The notes beneath the pieces were generated by a model that ran no database searches, was not told where the DNA came from, and saw nothing but the letters and a program-made list of their open reading frames with translations. 64,000 nucleotides of DNA from Bagarius yarrelli (lineage: Eukaryota; Chordata; Actinopteri; Siluriformes; Sisoridae): assembly GCA_005784505.1 (NCBI GenBank), contig VCAZ01000012.1:3973011-4037010 (forward strand), written 5' to 3'. How positions within the stretch are numbered: position 1 is the first letter of the stretch; every line of letters starts with the position of its first letter. The position numbers and the translations under genes were made by a program. Shown in pieces: positions 47,245 through 61,000 of the stretch.

Positions 47245-47440
47245 TCGGCAAGTAAAAACTCAGTGGTTAAGGTGTTAAGATGCTAATCTAAAGGACATGA
47301 GTTCAATTCCCAGGATCAAACTGCTACTGACGAGCCCTTGGGAAAACCCTATAACCCTTTAAAACAATAAATAAATAAAATAATAATAATAATTAAAAAT
47401 GTCAATTGCTTTCGATAAAACCATCTGCTATGAATATAAT
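47245..47440 (+). mobile_element. tRNA-derived SINE, diverged
   Basis: ACTCAGTGGTTAAGGTGTTA, CATGAGTTCAATTCCCAGGA, and the tail CTTTCGATAAAACCATCTGC. The middle is diverged and carries an AATAAATAAATAAAATAATA expansion. Confidence 0.65.
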
Positions 47441-47759
47441 CTGGTATTAAATTAGTGCTTAGCTTTACTACATAGTACATTTTGTAATTTAACTGACTGC
47501 ATGGTGAATATCATTTATATACTTACATTTCTGCTTTTATTCACAACTGTTTTACTTTTAGAGACAGCCCTAATAAAGCTTAGACTCTGGAAAGCTGTTT
47601 CTGTTACAGTAGCATTACTGTCAGCTAAATCCAGACAACAAACGTTGTGACCATATTTTATACAAACCTTTAAAGAATTTTGTATCTGAACGATAACATT
47701 CAATGTAAACTCACAGAGAAATGAATGGCACCAAGGCACGGATGCCCAGCACACTCTGT

Positions 47760-47990
47760 AACCAGCAGAGGGAGTTAAAGGAGGCAGTCTCTGGAGGTTT
47801 GACCAGATATCTCTGAATCACCTGTCTGAATAGAATGACGGCTCTTGGCATCGTGCCAACAGCTCATCACCACACTTCTGTTCAAAGCGTTAAAGAACAA
47901 GGTACCAGGGGCTAATCCGAAGGTCGGTCATTTTTCATTAAGAGAAAAGCTGCTCTAAAGACAGGCTTCGGGTCAACTACAGCATGTAGT
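47760..47990. promoter_or_regulatory. Candidate regulatory block
   Basis: Repeat-free with GGCTCTTGGCATCGTGCCAA (contains TTGGCATCGTGCCAA, an NFI-like palindrome), CAAAGCGTTAAAGAACAAGG and GGTCGGTCATTTTTCATTAA. Confidence 0.3.
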
Positions 47991-50301
47991 CAGCAGCTTT
48001 ACTTTTTTTTTTTTTTTTTTTACCTGTCAGGTACCTGAAAGAGTGCTGAGAAGCATAAGACAACATAAGTAAGGTGTGAAGCTTCCGCTCATGGTGTTTG
48101 TGCAGACTTGACTCGGCTGGCTGTGTCTTTCTCTGACTTGGATGAACTCCCATTGACACTAGCACTGTTGTCTGCTGTGGCCCACATCCTTATGCGCACA
48201 CACCTGGTTAAATGTGGGAGTTCTCTGAGATCCAAAACTCTTTAATATGACATTCTGGCCTGTTAGATTTTTTTTTTTGTTATTGCATAGCTTAAGGGCC
48301 ATGATATAAAAAACAATATGTATTTATGTCTATTTCTTTACAGTATGCATACCACCCCCTTACCCCCATAGCTTTACCTCTGCAATGATGTCACTACAGT
48401 CCTCATCTGCCAAAATGCTAAGGTTCTCTTAATGACAACAAGGCCAAAGAAAAAGCCAGGGCGGCTTATCAAATTACCTTGCCATCTGTCCACAAAACTT
48501 TCATTTGGCATTAAAGGCACTTGAGTATCTGAGAACAGGGTTTTAGAGCTTTTAGACATCTGGATTAGACATGTTGACAGGAAAGAGTGTGGCGGTGTGC
48601 AGGAGTGATAAGGTTAATGACTACCTATGCAGGTGAGAGAAGTGTCGACTGAGAGGCCATGTCACTCACAGCGTCTATCAAAGTGGAAGTGAAAGCAGCC
48701 CTAGTGACCCTAAAAGGCACAGTTAACTACCAGATCTGAATGACACCACAGGAATGTGGGTAAAAACACTTTAATGGGATTTTGTCAAACAGGTCACTGA
48801 CAGATGGGTGAGCCCTTGAGGAAGCAAAAGAATAAGGAGCTGAGCAGAACATGGTGTCATGGGTCACCATCAAAAGCAATGAATCTCTAAAATGAGGTAA
48901 ATCTGATTTGTTTTTAATGTTTTAGTTACATTTGTACGGGGACATTCTATTAAATCAACAGTAGCTGGTTTTACAGTGGCTCAATGACTACTAGTTTAAT
49001 AGGTGATTGTCTTTAGAAACATTCATTGTTCTGCTGACCATTAAGTTAAATGGTCTAAATGTATTTATATATTCTGTGGAAGGCGTTGGACCAAGAAATG
49101 TCTGATCCGAACATTATGTTGGACTTTTCTAGCTGCCTGTCGGCATATTTATCTGCATACGTCTACACACCCTCCTAGTGCAGACAGGATACGTCATCAA
49201 CGCGTTTACATACTGCGGAAATAATGGCTGGATCAAAACAGAGCGAAAACCCTAAATTAATATAAGTGTTGTGTTTCCATGCTGAAGACAACTACAGTTA
49301 AAGGCTCTAAAAGATGATGTCATGATTGCGGTATTTCTTTTGGACTAACATTCAACATCTTATAGCTTAAAATATAAGGCAGACTGTTCACTCTTGTCTT
49401 GCCATCAATGTCTTTAAAGCCACAAAATCGATTATAAAGCCTTTAAAGTAACCGACTGTTAATGCTCATGGTTTTGGAGTTGGAGCTAGATGTGATGGTC
49501 CAGTGTCCAAATTGCTTCTGTCTATCGATCTACTGTATCTGTCTGTCTATCTTTCATTGCATTCGGCAGTTAATGCTAAAGTTATCTGACAGCATAACAG
49601 AAGATTTAGTGTGAATAGTTTAATCTCTCTGACCTTTAAACCTTGGTGCAAAAGCTGTAATGCACCTGCCACAGTGTGTTATAACTTAGACAGCCCGTCC
49701 CCAATATTGTACTACGGTTTAAAAAATAATATAACCCAGCTGTCTGTGACCCATCTTTCACCTGACGCAGTTAGTGTTCGTGTTTCTATCTCTGTGAAAG
49801 GTGTGGTGACACAGTAGTGTGTGTCAGCGAGTCTGTTTCTGTCTGCGTGTGATGGTTGAGAGGGAAAGTGAGTGAGGTGGAAGTTGACATTCCTGTTCCC
49901 CTAAGGGGGACAAGACATCCCAGCAGAGGAACAAAAACAAGCCAGTATTAGTAACAGGATATGCCTCCAGTGTAAACTGGAAACTTGTACCTCCTTATCT
50001 AGGGGGCAAATGAGTTGCTTGGTACTGCTTTCCCATACATACCTGATCCTCCTGATAAGATCCTGTTTGTGTACTGGAGCTCTCAGTTTACCAAAAAAAA
50101 AATCCCCTTCTTTTCGCCAGCAGGTGAGGAAGAGGAGGGTAAAACAGATTTACTGCTTACTCTGTAATTAACTACTACTAATAGCAGCTAACTGCAGACA
50201 CAATAATGTTACAATTACTGAAGCCATGAATCAATGCAGGTGTCACAGCGAGAGATTGTTGTTGTGCAAGCCGTGAGTCAACTGTTGATGAAGGTCAGAC
50301 A

Positions 50302-50326
50302 ATGTGTGTGTGTGCGTGTGTGTGTA
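50302..50326. repeat. GT microsatellite
   Basis: TG run with one CG interruption. Confidence 0.95.
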
Positions 50327-51609
50327 TCTAGGCTGGATTATATTCAAATTGTTGTCAGTGTGGTTTCCTCTGAATGTGCATATTTGTTATGCCCTCTATG
50401 TGACTGTCTCTCTAGGTAACACAGTCATTGTCTGTTTCTATCACTTCCGTAATCCGAAACTCAAAATGTCTGCAGTTGCTAATAATGTTTTTTCAAAAAC
50501 AAAGAATTGAATAGTAACTGCTTTTATTTATTAATACTCTCATACTGTTGCCTTATATGGATTTATAGCTTATCAAACTAAGCTATAAATCTTAGGGTTA
50601 ATTCCACAGGTTTGATCACGCCACATATGTTCAATATTCTTAACTAAAAATTAGATACAAGTCTCATTTGAATTTTAATTTGCATATATCTGTCTTATTA
50701 ATAATACACCGTAATCAACTATCTGACAACATATACAAGCTTCAATGTATCATAATTTAAACATGACACGTAAGCCAATTTCTCTTGCAAGCTAAGCAGG
50801 AATTAATACTAACATTTTCATCTGGTATAGCGAATAGAAGAAGCAAACCCCATCCATTCATTAACTAATGTATAAGTCAAGTATACTTCAATACTTTAAT
50901 GGTATAAAACTGTTTTTTTTTAATTGAGGATAAAAGTTCATATTGAAATGATATCACAGCCATGTATGATCGGGGACAAGGAAGCAAACTTTGGGCGGAA
51001 GATAAAACATACACACTTTCCCATGTCAACAAATACACCTTTACTATCAGGAACACTCAAAAGCATGTAAATGTTTCAGTAGGACAAATATGTTGCATCT
51101 CTTTGTCTGCTTCACTGTCTCTCTCTTTGTTTTTGTCTCTTTTTCTTTCCCACCATACCTGTCTGTTTCCTCTTCCTTTTTTTCCACTTCTCCTTTTTTT
51201 AAAAAGGTAAAATGAGCCTGCTCTCTCTTTTCCACAAAACAGTGCCAAAAGGTCTTGTCTTTATCTGAGAAATCTACCTGCTTTAACAACAAAGAATATA
51301 CATTCCATAAATGAGTGCAATTCATTTTTTCCAAATCAATTTACAATTATTTGCATTAAAAAACATACATACATTAACGCTAATAATACTAAAATTAATT
51401 TTTCTTCTACATCAATATAAATAGAGGAGTATAAAATTAAAAATCGCCTGTAAAAAAAAAATGCAATTAATGGAAAACAACAACTTTCTAACAAACTAAA
51501 AAAAAATTCTGGATCATTTAAAACTTTGCTAATTTAATTTGGTTTAATACTCCCAGTTGAGCAAATCTTAATGTGTTATTTGCTAAGATGTTAAATAACT
51601 AGTGTTTAT

Positions 51610-52060
51610 ACCTGTAACGAAGTCCACTGAACATAAACTAAACAGGACTTAACTTATCTTAGATTATTCTTTTATTTTAGCTAATCTTATTTTAACCTGC
51701 CTTGACATGACTACTTAGCATAAACATAAACAGCAAACATGAACCTGACTTAGCATGACAGACTCACGACAGCAGTACAGGGACACAACCGACATCCATG
51801 ACAAAGACCAACACAAAGGCCTAAAAATACACACGATTAACCAATAAAAACAAGGCACATGGACAAGGGAATCGCTTGACAGGAACACATGGGAAACAAA
51901 GATCACATGACAAAGAGCAAGGCAAGAAGTAAAGGCATGAACAATGAACATGAACTAAAAACATAAACATCAAACTAAGATGAACAAGAAACTTAAACAT
52001 AAAACATAATAAGACAATAAAACATAAAACTTGAAAAAAGAAACACAATCATTACAGTAC
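51610..52060. repeat. Unnamed interspersed repeat, copy 2
   Basis: Shares CACATGACAAAGAGCAAGGC, AGGCATGAACAATGAACATG and the ACATAAA-rich tract with the copy at 39336-40135, same orientation. Short minus-strand frames over it (51715-52048) are Cys/Phe/Leu-rich artefacts of the A-rich composition. Confidence 0.6.
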
Positions 52061-52439
52061 CTGTCTCTCCCATTATGCAATGGTAGTTTTGTATGCAATT
52101 CTCAAAACAACAATGAATCTGCTATCCAATATCGGTTAAATTGATTATCTCTAGTCAAGACTAGAATAACAGCTAACTGACTAAGACTAACTAATAACTA
52201 GCTGCTGCTTCTTGGAGGAGCATTAATGGTGAACTACGCCATGCCCAAATGCTTCTATACTCGAATGTGCTAAGCGTAATGTAACAGACAGTTTTACCTG
52301 TTAAGTATTCTATAGTCCGATGAAAACGGTTGATGTTGGCAGCTCTAATACTGGTTCATGTTTTTTTTGTAGAACTATTAAAGAAATGTGTTTTAGTGGC
52401 AACTTTTATAAACAAAAAAATAACAAATTCCTGCCACAG

Positions 52440-53830
52440 CGGGGGCCACACCCGATGACGATGACAACAGACCTGATAGAGTGCTAGTGATGATAAATTA
52501 TAACATAAAACCTGTTTTCAACAAACTAACAAGATTCCATTGGACATTACAATAAACCACCATTTATTAAAATCATTGTGAACAGATGCACTTAGTCTCT
52601 TAATCTCACAACTCAACAGACTTCTCTAGTGGATAGACTTTTGAATACACAGATACAATAATAAGCAAGTGAGAGTCAGACCACAAAAAATGTACTTGGT
52701 GGAACTTAAGGTTTTAAACATATTTTATTAACAAATATTTTAAAAGAGCCGTAAATGATTAACTATAAATTAAAAGTCGAACACTTTGATGCTCAATACA
52801 TGCATATACCAGTGGCAGGCAGCGCATTCGGTACCTGGACCCTTAGTGAGGATTTACCCCAATTAATGCCACCAGTATCATGTCACAATTATAGAAACTA
52901 TCAATACTAATCAAAAACGCAATATAACAAATTGTGGCATTACAGACAGAGAGACATTTTGCTCAACTACAAATTTCTACAATACAAACACAACTGGGCC
53001 ATGTACATCATCTGCAGCAGTTCAGAATCATTATTTATCCTAATATTAATATAACATCACAAATACTTAACTAAAATATATAATACAATTAATAATAATA
53101 ATACAACATAATTAAATAAAATATATAGTACATTTAAAGGCTGTAGGCCAGCATTATCGGTTGGCGGCACTGGTCTAGAACTGTGTCTTTCCCAGGCCAA
53201 GACACAGCTGATCTCTCCTCACGAGTTCTAACTGTTCCGGAACTTTAAAAGCATATTTTTTAATGTATTTCCAAGACAAACTTAGTTTCTCCTTCTCCAT
53301 CAGCTACTGCTGGGCGTACAAATTAAAATTTAACTCCATAGACAAGTTTTGCTGGGCTGTAAGAATTTTCTTTGATCAACCAATCATAGGATGGAAAAAT
53401 GGTGATGTCATTGTGCGCCAGCTAAATGGCTTTGGGAGGCGGGTCTTTAATAATATTTACCAATTAGCAATCTGCCACTACTAATATAGTTTAAGTTACA
53501 TGGGCAGCACTACTGATTCTAAAGGCTTTGGCAGATTAGATCAACATGGCAGCACATAGAAACCTAAATCTGATTGGACAAAACATGTAACATTCACATA
53601 CACATACTGGAGGCAGTGCAACAAGTGAAATGAAATGAAATGAAGAGAATAAACTGTTGGGAATAAACTGATACAATTTAATAAAACAAATATTAGAATT
53701 TAGGTTGTAAATGTAGGTCAGCTTCTGATAATGTTTAGCCCAGCAGAGAAGACCTTGCTGGCCCTGACTGCACACTATACATAATAATGTGTATATACCA
53801 GTGGCGTGGTTTGTATTTTATACATACAAA
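52440..53830. other. Unresolved, possibly old DNA-transposon sequence
   Basis: Two ATACCAGTGGC motifs, at about 52806 and 53798, lie in the same orientation about 1 kb apart. Between them is mixed AT-rich sequence with a GC-richer part (53140-53500). The repeated motif suggests old interspersed repeats, but no inverted ends or coding frame could be supported. Confidence 0.25.
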
Positions 53831-54179
53831 CATTTCTAAATTGAAGTACGATACCAATTTTATTATTAGTATTTAAAAGTAATTATTAATTTCATTTTTG
53901 TATAAGCTTTTTGTTCATTCTATTGTATCGAAGGATGCAATTAGATAGGTTGGTTAAGAATAACAGTGTTTTATTTTCCTATACATACAAATTATAACTC
54001 TTATTTCCTATTAAATTCATACCTACTGTATGTGTCTGACCGTACACAGCCTTAAAAAAATTCCATAATCATATCGAAGGGATGTAATTAATTTACATTT
54101 TAACATTATTTTCGAACAGCATATGAAATCTACTGTACACAATCAAAAATTATTAGGGTGATTAGAAAACTGTTATTAC

Positions 54180-54400
54180 ACTATCTGCCCCAGGAAGTGC
54201 TTGGGAAATGAGGAATTGATAGACTGTGCAGTGATTTCTGTAAGCTCTAGCATTGCAGGAATGTCGCTGTCCTGATGCAGGCTGTCGCATGTCTGACAGA
54301 CCACCGTGTGCCACAGAGAATACTTTTCTGACAAATTGCGCAGTTGATCTTGATGCTTACAGACATTTTCCAGCCATGTATTTGATTTCTTGAACTAAGA
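54180..54400. promoter_or_regulatory. Candidate regulatory block
   Basis: Repeat-free with CTGCCCCAGGAAGTGCTTGG, GCTCTAGCATTGCAGGAATG, GCATGTCTGACAGACCACCG and TTGATCTTGATGCTTACAGA. Composition-based inference only. Confidence 0.3.
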
Positions 54401-56359
54401 CCCACCATCGTTTTTAATAGACTCTCTTACCAGAGCTGATGAGCATCACTGCCAAGACATGCCATTGACTCCGAGTTTGAACTGACGTATGTAACAAACC
54501 AATAAACTGATGCAGCAGCGAGATTACGATCAGAGGAAGAACAGAACGAGTCTTCAAGGAATGCAGGTGGATGGTTTGCATGAAGCTGTACAAATATTGT
54601 TTAAACTGTAACGTCTTTTGATTCAATTAAGACACACTTTTTTAATTCTAAAATACAGGATGATTCTTAGTTTAAGGGCGAGCGGTAACCTTATTTTAAT
54701 GCAACCCTGTTCCAGATAAAATGGTAATTATGGGTTTCGGTGCACAACGGGTACAGTATGTCCCCCTCAGTTATAATCCACTATTTTTGTACAGCAATTC
54801 TTCACATTCTGCTTTATAATCTTTTGGCATCTAAATGCTGATTGTTTTACACCGACCCTGCTTGACATTTCAGTTTGTGCCTTTGACCATCGTTTGCTTT
54901 ATGTTACACGTTTATACAAGGACTTCATGGAGATCTGTAAAACCTGTGTCCTGTAGGACATAAGTGACAGAGCTTATTATTAATGTGAATGAAGCAGTTG
55001 TTAGCTTCGTAATAATATATACGCCTCGAACGGCTAGCTGCAGGCACCACAGACAGACAGCTATGACTCATTGCTAGTGGAGCCGACCTGTCTGCTAAAA
55101 CGCTCGGAACTCGGACCATGGGACCAGAGCAACCCCACCCACCCACACACATACATATACACGGAGCATGTAACCCCCAGGCGTGAGCCCATGACAAGGC
55201 TGAAGCAGGCATTAATTGTGGGGGTGTGTGGTGGCCTGTTTGATTGCCCTAGTTCAAACCTTATTTGTGGTTATATTCACTGAAAGGAAAGTGGGTGTGA
55301 GAATGATTGAAGTGACATAAACTGGCTTCAAATTTTTTCCCTGTTTCTCTGTATTTTTCTAGACTCATTTTCATCATTTCTAAGCAGTCAGCCAAAGAAA
55401 AAAAAAACGCTTGCCTTTAGTCCCACCGTGCGAACGCCACCTTTTTCCTTGTCTATAGAGCAAAAGGAGTAGGGTGTTAGGTCACAAACTGCCACAGCCA
55501 GTGCAGCCATGAGTCATGGTTCTATTTTAAACTGTAGCTATAAACAACATGCATATCCTGTTACAGTACAAACTAATGGACTGACTTGCAGAGAATCCAT
55601 TAAGTATCAATAAACAGTGGGCCTGATTGGGTTTTTTGCAGTAAGTAATCCAGAACTAGTGTAAATTATCAATGATTTCTTTATAAACTCTACCTTGACA
55701 AACCAAACATTACTCACCCTGATGACTTATGAACTATACGCTGTAAACACCCTATTTAAGAAGTGCAAATATTGTAAAATAATGTAGTCTATACCTCACT
55801 ACATCTGTGGGTGGTTTCAACAGAGCTCCAATGTGTCTTGTGAAGTAATCATAGCACACAAGAGGATTTTGTTGGCCAAGGTGGACTTGCTTGGATTGCT
55901 ACTAATTTCCACTGTGAGAGGAAATGATGTTTAGTGAATACCTCACTTCATGTGTACATGCTACAGCAGTGTCGAGCCTGATTACTTACTGTACTTAAAA
56001 AGCCGCTTGCTGTGTAGATGACTTGACTGAATTGATTGGAATAATCAAGTCACTTGTAATAATCTGCCATTTTAAGTCAATTTACAACAGATTTTGATAA
56101 GTATAAATGAATTTCTAGCATTTTTGTGGCACAAATGCTTTTAATCGGGGCAAAATCGAATTATTTCTCTAACATGCTGGATTTGTTAGTGTGTAAACAC
56201 TTTTATTAACGATTTCGGTTGTAGATTTGTCATGGTAGAAATTAAAAAGATAAGATGATTTTTCATCAATATTTTTCTGATTTCATACTTTATTTATCTG
56301 CATGATTAAAATTAAATTAAAAAAAATGTAAAATCGGTAATTCTTATGCATGTTTTTTT

Positions 56360-56384
56360 AAAAATCACAAAGTTTGTGATTTTT
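56360..56384. repeat. Perfect 12-bp palindrome
   Basis: AAAAATCACAAA, one base, TTTGTGATTTTT. It lies just before a GAAA microsatellite. Confidence 0.85.
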
Positions 56385-56396
56385 TTTGTTTGTTAG

Positions 56397-56437
56397 AAAA
56401 AAAGAAAAAAGAAAGAAAGAAAGAAAGAAAGGAAGGA
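56397..56437. repeat. GAAA microsatellite
   Basis: AAAGAAAAAAGAAAGAAAGA and continuing GAAA units with GGAA at the end. Confidence 0.95.
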
Positions 56438-58059
56438 ATAAGAAGGTTATTTGGTAATAACGTAATTCGTGCCGGGGGTTGAATGCGCCAACGTCATCAC
56501 TGCTGTCTATGTTACCCTGGGGAAAGTGTTTTAGGTCTGTATCTGCAAAAAAAATCACTTTTGGACCCTAAATTCTTTTTCCCAATGTAGGTCTTTCCAG
56601 TTCTCTCCCACTAGCTGAGTCTGCTCTGTCCTCTAACCCACATCTCCAAGACTGCATCTGTTTTTAAAACTTCTTTTATTCTCTGCATTTCAGTAGTAAT
56701 ATAAAGAATAGAGTTAGGATGTCTGTTTAGTTTTCATCTGTGTAGTTTATGTGTGGAAGGAAGTGTGTGTCTCATTTCATTACCTATTTTTGTATTGCTG
56801 TACAGTATTTTTATAAGATACCCGAACAAAAGTTTGTTACAATTCTTAGTACATTTTTCTTATGAATAGCTAAATATCTGATATGCTTGACAGAAGACAA
56901 CTAGCAGAAGATTTAATCAGTAAAACGTAAGTAGTAAGACTTAATTAGTAGGATTTACTCAATAAGAATAGTAATTTGCAGTGCTGTGACAATAAGTGTC
57001 TATTTACACCTGGTCACGTCATGCATGTTTTCCTGAGCGGTGGCTTATGGAATCGAACATAAATAGTCCAACGAGCTGTATATGAATCTGATCCTCTACT
57101 CATTTTTTTTTTGCTCTATTTGAGTATTTAAAAGCAACTGAAAAGGAAACGAAGAAGCCTGTAACAATGCTTATGTACCAAAAGGCAGAGACTTGTACAG
57201 TATGTGCAGCATTTTTTTAAGTCCCTGCGAGATACAAGGACAAAAATTCAGAATCAACACTAGTGGCAAAATATAATGCTAGCTTCTTTTACAAGGCAAG
57301 ACTAGCTATCCTGTTTCCGAACCTCAGTGTGGGAGGAGACAAGCGCTGACGTATGTGGTTTAAACAGACTGATGTATTTAGACTTGCCCAGTTTTCATTT
57401 ATATCAGTCTTAATGCTTTTGAAAGCATTTACACTTTAAAATAAAAATAAATTTCAGTGGCTCAGTAGAATGTTAATTACACTTGTTACACTCTGACAAG
57501 ACCAAAATTTCTCAGAATTTGACGGCTCATGCTTACAACCATAATAAGGTAATAAAAATACTGTTATATAAAACAGTGAGGCAAAATAAACACTTACTTA
57601 ACTTACAGATACAGTATATCCTAAATAAATAATTTAAAATAATTACTAAGTAATGTTGTTGTTCCTGAATTACGTGAAAACTTGTACATGTATTGGCTGA
57701 AACCAGGTTATTGGATTTCTGTAAAAATGAATTATAATAATTATTTTGCAAAGAAAAGATTTTTTTTAAAGAAAGAAAAAAATCTTTTTTTAAAAATTTT
57801 GTTTGTTATATTGTATATGATTCACTTAAATAAATTGTATTTTACATTTCACACTCAGTAAATTTGTAATTGGAAAAAAGAAAAATTCTGTCATTTTAAT
57901 TGATTTCATTGATTAAAGTTATGAATCAGCATTTTCCAAAGATTTACCAAAAAATATGCTTAGATTTTGTACATTCCGTTGCTTTGATGTTGATATTAGA
58001 CTAAATTAAATAATATAATATTGAATTTTTACTGGCTGGACATTAAATCCATTACATAT

Positions 58060-58180
58060 TTCCCAAGGGCATGTGAAGGGGCGCAGGATAACTGCTGCCC
58101 ACCCAGGATAAGGCCAGACTGCTCCATCTGCTCCTGGGCCTCTGGACCTTTCTGGCGAGAAATACATACACAGAGCCTGT
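58060..58180. promoter_or_regulatory. Candidate regulatory block
   Basis: An abrupt GC-rich stretch in AT-rich surroundings: GGGCATGTGAAGGGGCGCAG, ACTGCTGCCCACCCAGGATA, GACTGCTCCATCTGCTCCTG. It has no repeat or coding signature I recognise. Confidence 0.25.
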
Positions 58181-60059
58181 AGGGCTACAGAATGAGAGGA
58201 ATGAGAGACATATTGTTCTTGTCTGCATATCTTGGTATCTTCTTACCTTGTAGTGGTTTTAAGGAAATTTGAATTCAGGGTGTGCAATGTGGGGTCTATT
58301 CTGGGAAAAACTGTTACTTTGCATTGTGTTTTGTTGGCAGGCTTGTGTGTATATTATGCGCTGATAATACAAATTTGTTTAATTGGACAAAAAATAACCT
58401 TTAAATAATAATTTGCCTAGGATCTACGGCTTAAAAAAGGATTTACACCAATTACGTGCTGACCAGGACAGATTGTTTGTAGGATTAATTTGTATTTAAT
58501 TTGTCTATTGTAACAGAATTTGCAGAAGTTGGTGTTCCAGTCATAGAAAACCAAACTGAAAACATGTGTAAACTGAAAATGTGTAAATACGAGATAATTA
58601 ATCAACATGTGTGGGTGTGCTGTCATGGCTTTCTGCAGGTTTACACTGTGGGAAGCAGCTGTGGCCGAGACGAGTGTGTGACAGGAACAATTAAGTCCCC
58701 ACCACTCAGTGCTACTTTAAGTGCATTGCATGTGTAAACGAGCTGATAAAGCTAAGCCTCACACTATGTTCCTGACCCTGACCTCAAACTGACCTCTCAC
58801 CTCTACATGATACAGAATGCCATTCAATAGTCACAGAGGATTTACTAGATCTCTTATGATCGTCGACCTTTAATTAAATTACATGGTTACTGTGATAATG
58901 TCCAATTTGGATTTTAATGTATAGTCATATCGCTGTTGATAATGGCTTTAATCATGTAGGTAGATAAAAAATTATAAGCTGATCTAAGATCGCTATTGTT
59001 GTATCGCATGTTTGGCCTTCCTTCGGTTTGTTTGTCTTGCATTTATTGCAGATATATCTGCATGTTATCTTAGATATCACTTTGTTTTTATGTATCAGTA
59101 ATCAAAGCCATATACTTCTATATTATGTAAGTGGCTTATGTTTTATATTGAAAATCAAGTCATTGCTAACTACTGCTATTAGTAGTGCCACAGTTTACTC
59201 TTTACACTTGATTTTTTTGGCTTCAGTAGAAATTAAATACAGTATGCTGTATCTAATGTATGGATAAGTGCTTTTTTAGTATATTTCTTATTTCTTATCT
59301 GACCCAATTAGTAAATACAAAATACTATAATTACTTGGTATTTTTTACCTGATTGCCCAGTGCAGCGTTTTCTAAATCACTTGAATAATATGTTGAATGA
59401 TATGTGACCAGTGAGTGTTGCATCACCCAGTTTTTAGCACAGTCTTTATGAACATGATAGGTGACATTCTTCTTTTGACCTGAAAATAACAGGCGCATCA
59501 CTATGCTATGTTAGTTTTTTGGTCATATTAGCATAGGTGCTACTATCCAAGGCTATCCAATGTTTAATACCTTTTTCCTCTTGTTTAAAAATATCTCATG
59601 AACTCTATCAGCTTGCTGGCTGGGGGACGGGCTGTGGTAGATTCTGGATTAAGGAGTGTCGGGTTGGCTGAATAAGTTGCACTGATTTATGGTCATGGTG
59701 GTTTTATTTGAATCAGCAGTGAAAGTGTCACGGCGAGAAGGTCAAAGACTCTGCCATACACATGTTTATGTGCTGTATCAGTCTGGTAAAAGAAACACAT
59801 ACAGACAGGCCAGTCCTGTTACACTACATATGCTCAGAGGTTTTTCCCTATCAAACAGTCTGTGTCACTCAATGAGATCAATCTAGCCTTTTCTTTGGCC
59901 TGTTCTTATAGCCCAGTTTATGTCAATTCAAATTGAGTGGAACCAAAATCAAATGCCCTGACTGAGTGAGGTGATAAAGCACTTATTTCCCCAGTGTCAT
60001 AACATGGACAAGTTCTCAAAGACATAAACACACTTTGAAGATGAGGGCAATGCCACATC

Positions 60060-60560
60060 TGTGACCAATGTCTTCTAAAAAGGAAATTAAATGAAACTCA
60101 GTTTGAAGCCATGAGAGATAGCAACTCATCGTCCTGCCTTATGAGGCCTCAGCATCAGCCCTCTCTGTGGTTCTTTTGCGTCTCAGTTTCAAATGACAAC
60201 ATGCTTAATTGCACCATTCCGAGGTGCGAGAGACAAAACCGTTCTCTCATTTCTCTCACTGACAACATGAGAAGAGGAATTTATTTTTCCCAGACAGTTT
60301 CATGCTGCTTCTTGAATGGAAACCATTACATGAAGCCACCCTGGGCCAAACAAATATCTATTCAAGTGGAATAATAAAACAAACAAACACTGGTGGAGGC
60401 TTGCGGAGTTGGACATGAAACTGTTTTTTTTTTGCCTTTAGAGCTGAGAAATGGGAACCACAGCAGTGTGCAAGCAATTGGCTCCCTTTAAAACTAATTG
60501 CTCCAATCTATTTCCAAAAACTGGAGATTTATTGATGCTATTACCTGTATTTTCAGACAT
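60060..60560. promoter_or_regulatory. Candidate regulatory block
   Basis: Repeat-free; includes AAGGAAATTAAATGAAACTC, GCACCATTCCGAGGTGCGAG, and CAAGCAATTGGCTCCCTTTA followed by AAACTAATTGCTCCAATCTA (two ATTGG/TAATTG-type sites). An 87-codon frame at 60111-60374 is not gene-like. Confidence 0.3.
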
Positions 60561-60990
60561 AAATCATGAGTGTGTTTTCAGACTTTTTAATGGTATGGTT
60601 TAGGCTGACCACCCCTTACCCCAAAACACACACCATTCCATAGATGGCTCTCATGTTTGTCGAGTTAAGCGTGTCAATCCTCATTATGGCTCCTAGAGTC
60701 TAGGCAACTGTTGCCTTTTCGGGGACACCTGTGTGTACCATATCAAATATGCCACTCAGTATCCCCCTCAAGACACCCTTTCCTTATGCATGCATCCCAT
60801 CATTAAACACTGCCTTCTGAGTGTTTGAAAGTATCAGGTATAGTATCTAATATCTTTTATTTGACTTAGCAACTGTCATAGTTTATATATTATATGCAAC
60901 TGCTTTACCATTATGGGTGGTGGAAGTAATAAATGATCAACAATGCCATAAAAGAGACTTGCTCAGTCTTGGTTTAGTAGGGAAAATTAG

Positions 60991-61000
60991 TCTCGCGAGA
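60991..61000. promoter_or_regulatory. TCTCGCGAGA palindrome
   Basis: The 10-bp CpG-containing palindrome TCTCGCGAGA, a motif known from some vertebrate promoters and bound by ZBTB33-type factors, in otherwise AT-rich sequence. It is followed by CGAGATTGAGATCTG, which also occurs in some transposon ends, so a repeat origin is possible. Confidence 0.3.
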
